Part shown: positions 1-9,571 of the stretch, in pieces
How the letters are laid out: the number at the start of each line of letters is the position of its first letter
How positions within the stretch are numbered: position 1 is the first letter of the stretch
Assembly: GCA_001801465.1 (NCBI GenBank)
Contig: MGXT01000023.1
Coordinates: 67,809-131,808 of the forward strand
Origin: Gammaproteobacteria bacterium RIFCSPHIGHO2_12_FULL_35_23
GTDB taxonomy: Bacteria; Pseudomonadota; Gammaproteobacteria; UBA12402
DNA: 64,000 nt
Direction: 5' to 3'
Translations under genes and position numbers: made by a program
Notes under the pieces: generated by a model
Told to the model about the DNA's origin: nothing
What the model saw: the letters and a program-made list of their open reading frames with translations, nothing else
The model's database searches: none

Positions 1-82
1 AAGCTTCTGAACGTTTTTCAGATGAAAGACTTTGCTTACGAACTTCAGTATCTTTTTTATTTGCTTCTTGAGTTGTGGTCAT
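1..82 (-). CDS. N-terminal fragment of an unknown charged protein (runs off the window)
   Basis: An open frame on the minus strand starts at 82 and leaves the window after 27 codons. The peptide begins MTTTQEANKKDTEVRKQS and is hydrophilic and rich in Lys, Glu, Ser and Thr, with no signal peptide. The start is supported by a GGAGAG ribosome site seven bases upstream of the ATG. The visible part is too short to assign a family. Confidence 0.55.
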   Translation of the reverse strand, partial: MTTTQEANKKDTEVRKQSLSSEKRSEA

Positions 83-929
83 GTTATCTCTCCTAATTTT
101 AATTGCCTAAAATAAACTTCTTTTTGTTTTTAATTATTATGAAATATTACTTTTTCATTGTAAGTAATCTAACTTACTTACTTCGGGTAGGACATCAATT
201 AAGAACAGAGATTTTATCTCGCAAGTGATAACGGCTTTGAAAAAATTAAAAAATAAACTTTAAAATTAATTGTTGCTGACTATTTATAGGATATTAATTT
301 AAAAAATTACTCTATCCACTTTGCTCATTACATTTTGTTACCTATAAATTGTTAGCACTGGAAACAAAAACTTTTTATTAATTCATTACCTTGGTCATAG
401 CTAATAATGAAAAACTTACTAGCCCTATATTTTTTAAATTTTAACCTTATCGTAAAATTTGTACCCAAAAGTGTGGTGAAACACACTTTAAACTCACCGT
501 GGCAAACCATTTTGTAAAATTTTTATTTTTTTAATTACTCACAGATTCTGTGGATAACTGTGTGAAAAAGATTTGGGAAATCCTTGCAAAAACTCTTTTT
601 ACCCTTGTTTTGACTATATAATAGACACTGTTTTTATACAAAATATTTAAACTTATCAAAAGTTTAATTAAAAAAAACTAAACTTAGCTCGGGGTTTAAA
701 AAAGTCGTGTGAAAATTACACAGATCTATAGACTTGTGCACAAACCCGTTAAGAGAATGACTTTGATGACTCTTGTCAAGAGAGAAAAATATATTTTTCA
801 AAAAATATTTGCTTTTTTTAGTAAAAATAAAGAACAAATCATTAAGAAAAAGATTTTAATATGTTTATAAATGTACAATTTATTTTTCACCTTTTACAAT
901 ACTGCAAGCACATTAATGAATGAAAGACC
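83..929. other. Long AT-rich intergenic region with DnaA-box-like sites
   Basis: About 850 bases without a convincing gene lie between two divergently oriented genes. The region is very AT-rich, with many A and T runs. It holds one perfect match to the DnaA box (TGTGGATAA, 549-557), an adjacent weaker match on the same strand (around 560), and a near-palindromic TTGTGCACAA at about 735. A promoter-like TTGACT (610-615) is followed by TATACA at 19 bases. The function is not established; a regulatory region or origin-like DnaA-binding region are the two obvious options. Confidence 0.5.
549..557 (-). promoter_or_regulatory. DnaA box (perfect consensus match)
   Basis: The plus strand reads TGTGGATAA, the exact reverse complement of the 9-mer TTATCCACA bound by DnaA. 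It sits in an AT-rich spacer with further imperfect matches within 200 bases. A single 9-mer can occur by chance, so binding is an inference. Confidence 0.4.
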
Positions 930-3900
930 ATGTTACAATTAGCAGATAGTCATGCTCGTCAACAAGCTTTAACGCCCAATCAATCTTTTATTGTACAAGC
1001 GCCGGCAGGATCAGGTAAAACTACTTTATTAACACAACGCTTTTTATGTTTGTTAACTTATGTCCAGCAACCAGAAGAAATACTAGCTATTACTTTTACT
1101 AAAAAAGCCGCCCACGAAATGCAAACTCGTGTCAGAGCTGCACTAGAATTTGGCACTTTACCCAAACCAGAAGAACCTCAACAATCTGTATTATGGCAAT
1201 TAGCTCAAGAAGCCTTGGCTCAAGATGCTAAATTTAACTGGCAGCTGCTTAATAACCCTAATCGTTTACAAATTAAAACCATTGATTCACTTTGTCATAG
1301 TTTAACCAAGTTTTTACCCTTACTTGCAAAGTTTGGAGCCGAACCACAAACCAATCCCACACCAGAACCACTTTATCAACAGGCCGTAGAAGCTTTATTT
1401 GAAGAATTAAAGGAAAAAACTCCCTGGCAGACTTATTTAAAAACTTTATTATTGCATTTAGACAATAATCTACAAAAAGCAGCAACACTGCTTATTGATA
1501 TGTTGGCAAAACGTGACCATTGGCTACCTTTAATTATTCACCATCAAACGGAAGAGGAGTTAAGAAATGAACTAGAGCAAGGCTTGCAAGCTATTAACAA
1601 CGAATGTCTACAGAGAGTTGAAAAAGAATTACAGCAAGTTAATGTAAAAAGTGAGCTATTCACATTAATTAATTTTGCAGCAAATTATAATTCAGAATTG
1701 GCTTGCTGGCTCAATTTATCAAACTTTCCAACAACTACTGTGGAAAATAAAGTTGCCTGGCTTACTATTGCTGAACTCTTGATCACTAAAGATTGTGTCA
1801 ATTGGCGAACAACTGTCACGAAAGCACAAGGGTTTCCTGCTGCCAAGACTATTAAAGATAAAGATGAGGCCTTATGCTGCAAAGCAATGAAAGAGCAAAT
1901 GCTAACCCTACTCACTTCTCTTCACAATAAGCACTCATTGTTTACAGCTTTAATTGATTTAAAAAATACTCCATCTATACGCTATACTGATTCACAATGG
2001 CAAATACTTTACGCTTTATTAAGACTACTGCCAGTACTTTGTGCATATTTGCGACTTGTCTTTCGAAAAACAGGAGAAGTAGATTTTACTGAAATGATGC
2101 TAGCAAGTTTATTAGCGCTAGGCAGTGAAACCGAACCGACTGATTTAGCACTTAGTTTAGACTATAAAATCAAACATCTCTTGGTCGATGAATTTCAAGA
2201 TACTTCCTTGTCTCAACTACGTTTATTAGAAAAGCTAACTGCTCATTGGCAACAAGAAGATGGTCGCAGTTTATTCTTAGTGGGTGATCCTATGCAATCG
2301 ATTTATCGGTTTAGAAATGCAGAAGTCAGCTTGTTTTTACAGTGTAAACAACAGGGTATTAATCAACTTCAACTCAATCCCTTAACCTTAACTACTAACT
2401 TTCGTTCTGAACCACGCTTAGTAGAATGGTTTAATACCGTTTTTGCTAAAGTATTTCCTAAGCAAAATAACCCTACTTTAGGCGCCATTTCTTACACCGC
2501 TAGCACAACGCTTAAAGCTGAGCAAACTTGCAAAATTACTTACGAATTGGCGTTAACCGATCGACTCGCTGAAGCCAATTATATTGTCGAATTAATTAAA
2601 AAACTGCAAGCTGAGAATCCCTTACAATCTATTGCTATCTTAGTGCAAGCTAGAGGTCAGTTAGCAGAAATTTTACCTACTTTAAATCAAACAAAAATAA
2701 AATATCAAGGCATAGAACTTGCTACCTTAAGTGAACAAAGCCATATTCAAGATTTATTAGCTCTAACCAAAGCTATTCATAACCTCGCAGATCGTACAGC
2801 CTGGTTAGCTATTTTACGAGCTCCCTGGTGTGGCTTAACCTTAGCTGATTTATTAGCAATTAGCCAAACCAATTCTAAGCAAATCATTTGGCAGCGCCTA
2901 CATGAAGAAGATTTATTAACCCATCTGCCTGAAACAAGTAGAAAACGTCTTGCTTTTTTTAAAAGAATGATGACAGCTGCTTTAGCAAGCAAATTTCGTA
3001 AACCTTTAGCCAATATTGTAAAAGAAACCTGGGAGGATTTGGGAGGTAAAGCACTATTTGCTGAAGCTCATAAGCAGCAAGACTGTCAAATTTATCTGCA
3101 ATATTTAGCAAATCAAGAGTTGGCTGGTGATCTTCAGGATCTGATACAGTTCGAAGCTGAATTAAATTGCTTATATGCAGAACCCCTGAAAGAAGAGTCT
3201 ATTCGTTTGTTTATTATGACTATTCATAAGGCGAAAGGCTTAGAATATGATATTGTCATTATCCCAAGCTTAGAGTATGTTCCAAAAAATCCCAAACAAC
3301 AATTGATGGTATGGGCAGAACTACCACAACAACAGCAAATCCATACGCTATTAGCTCCTCTTAAAGCCAGTAACGAAAATAAGCATGATTCAATTTACCA
3401 GTATCTCTCATTAAGGGAAACACAGTGTGAAGCAGAAGAGCGCAAGCGCTTATTCTATGTAGCTGTCACTCGAGCTAAATCACAATTATATTTATTAGCT
3501 TGTGAACAAGAACGCGCCCCTGCAACTAACTCATTTCTTTATTATTTGCAAACTATTTATCCACTTTCTTCTAAGCCTGCTTTATCTAAACCTGTTATAG
3601 AACCAATTTTAACTAAAGAAAAACAATTAGTAAGACTCTCTCTCGAACAATTGCAACAGCAAGCAAGCGCTCGCCCTATTATTCATGGTCATAATCAAGT
3701 AAGCGTCGAAGAATTAATCTGGCAACCTGCCAAAGAAAATTTGCTAGGTAGTTTTATTCATAGATTACTACAGCAAATTGCTAAAGAAAGTTTAGAACGT
3801 TGGAATAATGCTTATCTGCAACAACAACAAAAGATTTGGCAAACCTCTCTTCTGCAACTAGGTATCCATCAAAAGGATATAGAAGCCTGCATAGAAACAG

Positions 3901-4265
3901 TCTATCAAGCTATCCATAATATTCTACACGATGAAATGGGACGCTGGATTCTTAGTAGTCATCCCCAAGCTTATTCAGAATTAGCTCTTTCTACGACACT
4001 TCATGGCAAAGTTAAACAGTTTTATATTGATCGAGTTATAATCGATCAGCATAAGCAATTATGGCTTATTGATTTTAAAACCACTTTTATCAATAATCAC
4101 TATCCAGAAAATTTAATCTCGTTATTACTTTCGCAAGAAAAAAACACCTACCGAGAACAGCTCCTGCAATACCAAAAAATCGTTCAACAATATTTCGGTC
4201 AAACACCACGATATGGCCTATATTTTACGTCGCTACCGACTTGGTTAGAATGCACTGAAAATTAA
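930..4265 (+). CDS. AddA-like UvrD/RecB-family helicase-nuclease
   Basis: A 1111-residue superfamily 1A DNA helicase fused to a C-terminal nuclease, of the kind that processes DNA double-strand ends for recombination. Visible motifs: Walker A APAGSGKTTLL at residues 24-34, motif Ia ITFTKKAAHEM, Walker B LLVDEFQDTS near 417, motif III GDPMQSIYRFRN near 450, TIHKAKGLEYD near 764 and FYVAVTRAKSQ near 842. The C-terminus has a RecB-type PD-(D/E)XK signature with IDFKT near 1045. The length and domain order fit AddA rather than UvrD or Rep. AddA normally works with AddB, but no AddB gene is adjacent in this window; the upstream neighbour is a long spacer. The ATG start gives a complete helicase N-terminus. 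Confidence 0.85.
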   Translation: MLQLADSHARQQALTPNQSFIVQAPAGSGKTTLLTQRFLCLLTYVQQPEEILAITFTKKAAHEMQTRVRAALEFGTLPKPEEPQQSVLWQLAQEALAQDAKFNWQLLNNPNRLQIKTIDSLCHSLTKFLPLLAKFGAEPQTNPTPEPLYQQAVEALFEELKEKTPWQTYLKTLLLHLDNNLQKAATLLIDMLAKRDHWLPLIIHHQTEEELRNELEQGLQAINNECLQRVEKELQQVNVKSELFTLINFAANYNSELACWLNLSNFPTTTVENKVAWLTIAELLITKDCVNWRTTVTKAQGFPAAKTIKDKDEALCCKAMKEQMLTLLTSLHNKHSLFTALIDLKNTPSIRYTDSQWQILYALLRLLPVLCAYLRLVFRKTGEVDFTEMMLASLLALGSETEPTDLALSLDYKIKHLLVDEFQDTSLSQLRLLEKLTAHWQQEDGRSLFLVGDPMQSIYRFRNAEVSLFLQCKQQGINQLQLNPLTLTTNFRSEPRLVEWFNTVFAKVFPKQNNPTLGAISYTASTTLKAEQTCKITYELALTDRLAEANYIVELIKKLQAENPLQSIAILVQARGQLAEILPTLNQTKIKYQGIELATLSEQSHIQDLLALTKAIHNLADRTAWLAILRAPWCGLTLADLLAISQTNSKQIIWQRLHEEDLLTHLPETSRKRLAFFKRMMTAALASKFRKPLANIVKETWEDLGGKALFAEAHKQQDCQIYLQYLANQELAGDLQDLIQFEAELNCLYAEPLKEESIRLFIMTIHKAKGLEYDIVIIPSLEYVPKNPKQQLMVWAELPQQQQIHTLLAPLKASNENKHDSIYQYLSLRETQCEAEERKRLFYVAVTRAKSQLYLLACEQERAPATNSFLYYLQTIYPLSSKPALSKPVIEPILTKEKQLVRLSLEQLQQQASARPIIHGHNQVSVEELIWQPAKENLLGSFIHRLLQQIAKESLERWNNAYLQQQQKIWQTSLLQLGIHQKDIEACIETVYQAIHNILHDEMGRWILSSHPQAYSELALSTTLHGKVKQFYIDRVIIDQHKQLWLIDFKTTFINNHYPENLISLLLSQEKNTYREQLLQYQKIVQQYFGQTPRYGLYFTSLPTWLECTEN

Positions 4266-4555
4266 AGCACTAGGCATGATAAACAAAGGATAGCTAAGCT
4301 ATATTTCAAAATAGGAATACCATTTATTAGAATATCAAAAATCGTCATAGGCTCGCTGCAATCAATTACTTAGAATTTTATTTTTATTTATGAATAGCTT
4401 ACAATAAGATCATTAACGAAATATTAATTAAAAGCATAATGCTGACTATTATTAATGACTTTTAATTAAAATTTGATCAAAAAAGAGTGGTTCTTATAGA
4501 CTAAGCCCCTATTTTTTGATAAATTTTGGCCATAATAATAAAAGATTGAGGAAGT

Positions 4556-7135
4556 ATGCCAGCTTTTACGCTTGAATTTTTAACTCCAATTAGAGAGGCA
4601 CTTTTCACAGCGCTTGCTACAAACAGGCTTGATGATTTTCGTAGAATCCTTGCTGAGCAAACGACTACTCCTGAATTTTTACCTAGCTTATTAAGTACAA
4701 AATTTGCAGAATCCTATTTTATTGAAACATTAAGCAAACGACTCTATGAAGGTACAGCAAATGAACAGACGAATGAAGAGGCGCCTGTTATTTATTTTGA
4801 AGCCATAATAAATTTGCTAGATTTATTGGAACAACAGCGATTAAGAGACACTGATGGCCGTTTTAAACTGGGCAAATTATTGTTGTGTCTAGCTCGATTA
4901 GGTCGAGTGTATTCTACAGTTCTACCGCCTGAGACAATGGGAACTCGTGATTATTGGCAACTTTGTGAGAAATTACTTCACTTAAAGCCCAAGCTATTTC
5001 AACTATCTACAGGACATTTTGCCTTACATTATTTTATAGGCGGCAATAATCTTACTTTATTTCAAAGATTGTATAATCAAATACCAGATAAAAAATTATT
5101 AGAAATTTTAGGTAAGCAGGATAATATTCATGATGTGCGTCAAGCCGGCCCCTTATTACATTTTGCTGTAAGACAAAAATCTGTAAGGCCAGAAACCCTA
5201 CAAGGATTATTAGAGTTTGCAGAACTTGGGTTAGAAAGTACTTGGCACGGTATAACCCCCTTATGGTTTGCAGCAAAAAACGATGAACTAGAAAAATTAA
5301 TTGTTTTGTTAGAAGCTGGAGCGAGCTTATCTGCTTTTAATGAAGTCGAGGATCGTATATTTCTAGGACCAATTTCTTTCACTCCAATTAGTATTGCAGC
5401 AAGATGCCGTAACTGGAGTATAGTTAAAACTATTGCTACTAGAAAATCTTCTTCGTCAGAAGATGCCGAAGGTTATAATACTGCTTTGTTTTTTTTGATC
5501 TACTTTCTTTTTCAAGCAAAAAGCCGCTGCGATGAAAGAGAAATCATTCTATTAACCGAAGTATTTCATTCACTAATAGAAGGTATTTCTAATTTAAACT
5601 ATACTTCTTTTGCTCTTAAGGAGCGGGAAGATTATCGCTATACACCAGGACACCTTTTGCTTTTAATAAATGATCAAGCACTATTAGAAAAATATTTCAC
5701 AAAAGCTTCCGTTGAAATAATCAATGTAGCAGACTTACAATCCTCATCTCTACTTACTTTTGCAGTGGCTCATGATGTCAATTTGGATACTTTCCAATGG
5801 CTGCTAACTAAACTCATTGAACGCGGGATAGATATTGATTACTCTACTAACAGCTGCACTGCTTTATGGACCGCAGCTGCAACAGGAAGTCACGAAAAAG
5901 TTACTGCGTTATTAAATAAAGGCGCAAAAACTTCTGTTTATATTACCTCTCCTATTCCTTCCGGCTCTCCTTGGCTTATCACAGAACACATTACACCAAT
6001 CATGATTGCTGCTCGTAATAGCCACTGGAAAGTTGTACAAACCATTGCAGAGCACAGCCCCTCCTCTGAAAATGATGCAGAAAAATATAATGAAGCCTTA
6101 TCCGAGGTGGTTGAGGCACTTATTTCTGCTAAACTCACTGACAAACCAGAGCTCTTTGAACTTTTAAAATCTATTGCTAGTTTATTAATAGAAAAAATTT
6201 CTTGTTTTAAACCCATTACCCACAGAAGAATTTATTTTACAGGTCATTTTTTAATCCATTTAAACGAGCCTACTTTATTAACACCTTATCTAGCTAAACT
6301 TACTGATTCATTAATCAATTATCAAGTCCATCCCGAAGCACCTACTCTTCTAATTTATGCAGCCATAAATGATGAAATTACAGTAGATACTTTTAGAGCG
6401 TTATTATCTAAACACGCTATCATTCAATTTGAAAAAACCCTGGGTTTAAAAACTACTCTTGAACTATTGGTTGATAACATTAAGAATGAAACTGTCGGTT
6501 CTGACAAATATAATCGATACCTTGCAAAAGCTGATTTATTAATCCGCGTCATGAAAAACCGTCATTTGTTAAAATTTATCAGAACAGAAAGTTATACGAC
6601 TACACCCGAACCAATTATCCACCTATTGACTCCAGCAACTACTTTAAAAAACACCTTAGATCGATTAACCATAGCATTAGAGCATTATATTGCTGGAGGA
6701 ATTGGGCGGACTCATAGAACATGGGCAAGAGAAATTTTAACTCGCATTGAAAGATGTGAAATCGATTCGCTTGCTGATATTAAAAGTGTATTGCCCAGTG
6801 ATATTAATCACGAAGGTCACTTTTATTTAAATATTGTGCGCTATTTCTTCCCTAAATCTGAGGACAGAGTGACTGCAGCAGGTGCTGGTGATGGCGCAGA
6901 ATCAGTTACAAGAGGAAGAACTAGAACCATAATTTCAGCACTTGCTGCTGGTTCAAGCATTGCAGCTACAGCCAACTCTGGTGGTGAAGAAGATGAAGAA
7001 ACTGATGATGAAAGCGAAAACGAAGATACTACTGCAACTCAAAGATCAGCGCCTCCAGCTCCAGACATTGAACTGCAGGTATTAAGTCAACAACCTCCTC
7101 CCATTGCTTATGGGCCGAGCACAAGAGGGTCATAG
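4556..7135 (+). CDS. Ankyrin-repeat protein, candidate host-interaction protein
   Basis: An 859-residue protein with no signal peptide or membrane segment. Ankyrin-like units are visible, for example GITPLWFAAKNDELEKLIVL near 232, TPISIAARCRNWSIVKTIA near 276, TALWTAAATGSHEKVTALL near 435 and TPIMIAARNSHWKVVQTIA near 480. Residues about 199-310 and 399-515 are two copies of one larger module, and a partial third begins near 600. The tail is acidic and low-complexity (repeated Glu/Asp, then Pro-rich). A GAGGAAGT ribosome site precedes the ATG. Ankyrin proteins bind other proteins, and in Legionellales many are secreted effectors; that role is inferred here. It converges with the MFS gene at 7148. 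Confidence 0.75.
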   Translation: MPAFTLEFLTPIREALFTALATNRLDDFRRILAEQTTTPEFLPSLLSTKFAESYFIETLSKRLYEGTANEQTNEEAPVIYFEAIINLLDLLEQQRLRDTDGRFKLGKLLLCLARLGRVYSTVLPPETMGTRDYWQLCEKLLHLKPKLFQLSTGHFALHYFIGGNNLTLFQRLYNQIPDKKLLEILGKQDNIHDVRQAGPLLHFAVRQKSVRPETLQGLLEFAELGLESTWHGITPLWFAAKNDELEKLIVLLEAGASLSAFNEVEDRIFLGPISFTPISIAARCRNWSIVKTIATRKSSSSEDAEGYNTALFFLIYFLFQAKSRCDEREIILLTEVFHSLIEGISNLNYTSFALKEREDYRYTPGHLLLLINDQALLEKYFTKASVEIINVADLQSSSLLTFAVAHDVNLDTFQWLLTKLIERGIDIDYSTNSCTALWTAAATGSHEKVTALLNKGAKTSVYITSPIPSGSPWLITEHITPIMIAARNSHWKVVQTIAEHSPSSENDAEKYNEALSEVVEALISAKLTDKPELFELLKSIASLLIEKISCFKPITHRRIYFTGHFLIHLNEPTLLTPYLAKLTDSLINYQVHPEAPTLLIYAAINDEITVDTFRALLSKHAIIQFEKTLGLKTTLELLVDNIKNETVGSDKYNRYLAKADLLIRVMKNRHLLKFIRTESYTTTPEPIIHLLTPATTLKNTLDRLTIALEHYIAGGIGRTHRTWAREILTRIERCEIDSLADIKSVLPSDINHEGHFYLNIVRYFFPKSEDRVTAAGAGDGAESVTRGRTRTIISALAAGSSIAATANSGGEEDEETDDESENEDTTATQRSAPPAPDIELQVLSQQPPPIAYGPSTRGS

Positions 7136-7147
7136 TAGACCTAGTCA

Positions 7148-8443
7148 TTAAGAATAATCTTGGATTTTTGCCTTTTTAAACCGCCAAAGAAAAAATAAGG
7201 CCGCCAGTAAATAGATAGGAAGTATTACTAAAGCTATCCGGTAATTTTCTGCAGAAAAATAATGCACCCCATTTAAGGCCTTATTAGGGTCCATTAAATC
7301 CAATAACCACCCGGTTAAAGGTTCTGATAAAGCACCTAACAGGGCATCTCCTGTATTAAGCATGGCAATAACAGTTGCTGCTAAAGCTAAAAGATTAATT
7401 TCTTTACCAATTACATAGACCAACATAAATGCACCTATGCCAAAACCAAAAATAAATAAATAGGTAGCTAATAACCAAATCGATAAACCAGGGACATATA
7501 AAACTAATAACAAAGCTATTAAAGCAATAGTTGTGCCAATGGCCATCATAGATTCTCTTTGCTTCAGACGATCTGATAACAAACCAAATAAAGGACCTCC
7601 TGCTGCTAACCCTAAAAATACCAAGGAAGTTAAACTAGCTGCTTGTGCTTTAGTTAAACGATACGCCACTTCCAAAAATGGATTACCCCATAGTCCACCA
7701 AATACAGCTACTGGAGCAAAGGCCAAGCCGCTATAAAACATCAGATACCAATTATTTAAACTTTTTAAAACCACTAAGATTTCTTTAAAATTAACTTTTA
7801 CGGCCCAGGAAACAGGAGAGACGTTAACATCTTCTTGCTTATCTTTTATTGTTAAAATAAAAATAACTGCTAAAACAACACCCATTAAGCTTACGTAAAG
7901 TAACGCTTGCTGCCAACCCACTAAGTTGATAAGTAAAGCCATGGGTGCCTCACCAAATAGTGCTCCCAACATGGCCGCAGTAGCCAATAAACCACTGACA
8001 AAGGCAAAGCGACTAGGATGAAACCATAAGGCCGCCATTTTCATATAACTAACTGTTGCAAAAGCAGCTCCTGCACCAATTAAAGCCCTGGAAATATCTG
8101 CCTCCAATAAATTATCGGCTGTTGAAAAAAACAAAGCTCCTAAAGCGGTCGCTAGCATAGCCAAACTAATTAATATTCTAGGGCTAAACTTATCTAATAA
8201 TATTCCTGCAAAAAGCTGCATGATTGCATAAGTATAAAAATAAGTTGCAGCTAAATTACCTAATCCAGCCCCTGAAACATGGAAAAAAGCCATAAGCTCA
8301 GTTGTCATTAGGCTAGGAGAAACTTGTAAAATGTATTTATAAAAGAGAAAAGTTGAACATAAAAAGATGACTAACCATGGATAACAAGAAAGATGAACTA
8401 ATGGAATACTACTTTTTTTAGCTTTAGGGGTGATATTATTCAT
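7148..8443 (-). CDS. Major facilitator superfamily transporter
   Basis: A 431-residue inner-membrane protein with about twelve hydrophobic segments in two halves separated by a charged cytoplasmic loop near residues 200-215. The region after TM2 reads GILLDKFSPR, the MFS A-like loop motif, and GLLSDRLKQR is its equivalent in the second half. The sequence resembles the MFS carriers common in Legionella and Coxiella, some of which import amino acids or nucleosides in the phagosome. The substrate cannot be read from the sequence. It is divergent from ygfZ, with a 230-base AT-rich promoter region between them. Confidence 0.85.
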   Translation of the reverse strand: MNNITPKAKKSSIPLVHLSCYPWLVIFLCSTFLFYKYILQVSPSLMTTELMAFFHVSGAGLGNLAATYFYTYAIMQLFAGILLDKFSPRILISLAMLATALGALFFSTADNLLEADISRALIGAGAAFATVSYMKMAALWFHPSRFAFVSGLLATAAMLGALFGEAPMALLINLVGWQQALLYVSLMGVVLAVIFILTIKDKQEDVNVSPVSWAVKVNFKEILVVLKSLNNWYLMFYSGLAFAPVAVFGGLWGNPFLEVAYRLTKAQAASLTSLVFLGLAAGGPLFGLLSDRLKQRESMMAIGTTIALIALLLVLYVPGLSIWLLATYLFIFGFGIGAFMLVYVIGKEINLLALAATVIAMLNTGDALLGALSEPLTGWLLDLMDPNKALNGVHYFSAENYRIALVILPIYLLAALFFLWRFKKAKIQDYS

Positions 8444-8673
8444 TAATTTTATCCATTATAAAGCCAATGAGCGCAAAACCCATTTATTACTAGTTAACTG
8501 TGACGATTATTTGATTAATTTATATAAAATGGCATTGTATTGAATTAAACCATTCTGTCAACCTGATTGTTCAAGTTATAGCTAAATTAATCATCTGTGT
8601 GACAAATACTCATTGTCTTAGATCTAAACTTATGTAAAAATTTTTACTTTTAATAACTTAATTAATATTAACA

Positions 8674-9570
8674 ATGAATAACTTTTATTGCTTACTGGAA
8701 GAAGACGGCTTAATCAAAGTCAGCGGCATTGATGCTATAAAATTCTTACAAGGGCAAATAACAACCAATATTGAGGAAGTAAACGAAAATCAAAGCCAGT
8801 TAAGTGCTTGCTGCACCAACCAAGGCCGAGTTATTAGCATTTTTAGGATGTTTAAATTTAAAGAAGATTTTATTCTTAAACTCCCTCTTGCTTTGCTTGA
8901 ACCACTTCTGACACATTTAAAAAAGTTTGCAATTTTTTCGAAAGTAAAGCTTGAAAACTATAGCGAGAAATTTAAGATCATAGGATTGCGATCAGAAAAA
9001 CCATTGGAACTATTTTCTACCCCTAGACTAGAAGTTGATGCTGTTTTTACTTCTTCTTTGCTTGTCGTTCGAGTACCTGATGGTTTATATCGTTATGAAC
9101 TATTCATTCCTCCTGAAGCCTTGGCAACTGTTTTAGTCGAACTTAATTCGCATTATTCTCAAATTACTATCAATTTTTGGCAACTAACTGAAATAAAGCA
9201 AGGAATTCCAAGAATTTTTCCACAAACCTTAGCAGTTTTTACTCCCCATGATTTAAATTTACCACAATTAAATGCGGTTAGCTTTACAAAGGGTTGTTAT
9301 CAAGGACAAGAAATTATTGCGCGTATGCATTACCGAGGTAAATTAAAACAACATCTCTATGCTGCAATGGTCAACGAAAGAACTTTCTTTATCCCAGGTG
9401 AAAAAATTTTTTTTAATAATCAAATAGTTGGCTATATTGTCCAAAGCTGCTTGGAAACTTACCATCAAACAGCTCTATTGGTCTCAATGAAAGAAGAGGT
9501 TATTTCTTTACATGAATTTATGATTGCCAATCAACAGATTAAATTAAACTTTCTTGAATTAAAAAGTTAA
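8674..9570 (+). CDS. ygfZ: YgfZ/GcvT-fold folate-binding protein, Fe-S cluster maintenance
   Basis: A 298-residue protein of the YgfZ family, which binds tetrahydrofolate and supports repair or assembly of certain Fe-S enzymes, including the tRNA methylthiolase MiaB. The diagnostic motif KGCYQGQEIIARMHYRGK is present near residue 209, including the conserved cysteine. The N-terminus (GIDAIKFLQGQITTNI) matches the GcvT-like N-terminal domain. It stands alone on the plus strand, and its stop lies one base from the stop of the convergent kinase gene. Confidence 0.88.
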   Translation: MNNFYCLLEEDGLIKVSGIDAIKFLQGQITTNIEEVNENQSQLSACCTNQGRVISIFRMFKFKEDFILKLPLALLEPLLTHLKKFAIFSKVKLENYSEKFKIIGLRSEKPLELFSTPRLEVDAVFTSSLLVVRVPDGLYRYELFIPPEALATVLVELNSHYSQITINFWQLTEIKQGIPRIFPQTLAVFTPHDLNLPQLNAVSFTKGCYQGQEIIARMHYRGKLKQHLYAAMVNERTFFIPGEKIFFNNQIVGYIVQSCLETYHQTALLVSMKEEVISLHEFMIANQQIKLNFLELKS

Positions 9571-9571
9571 T

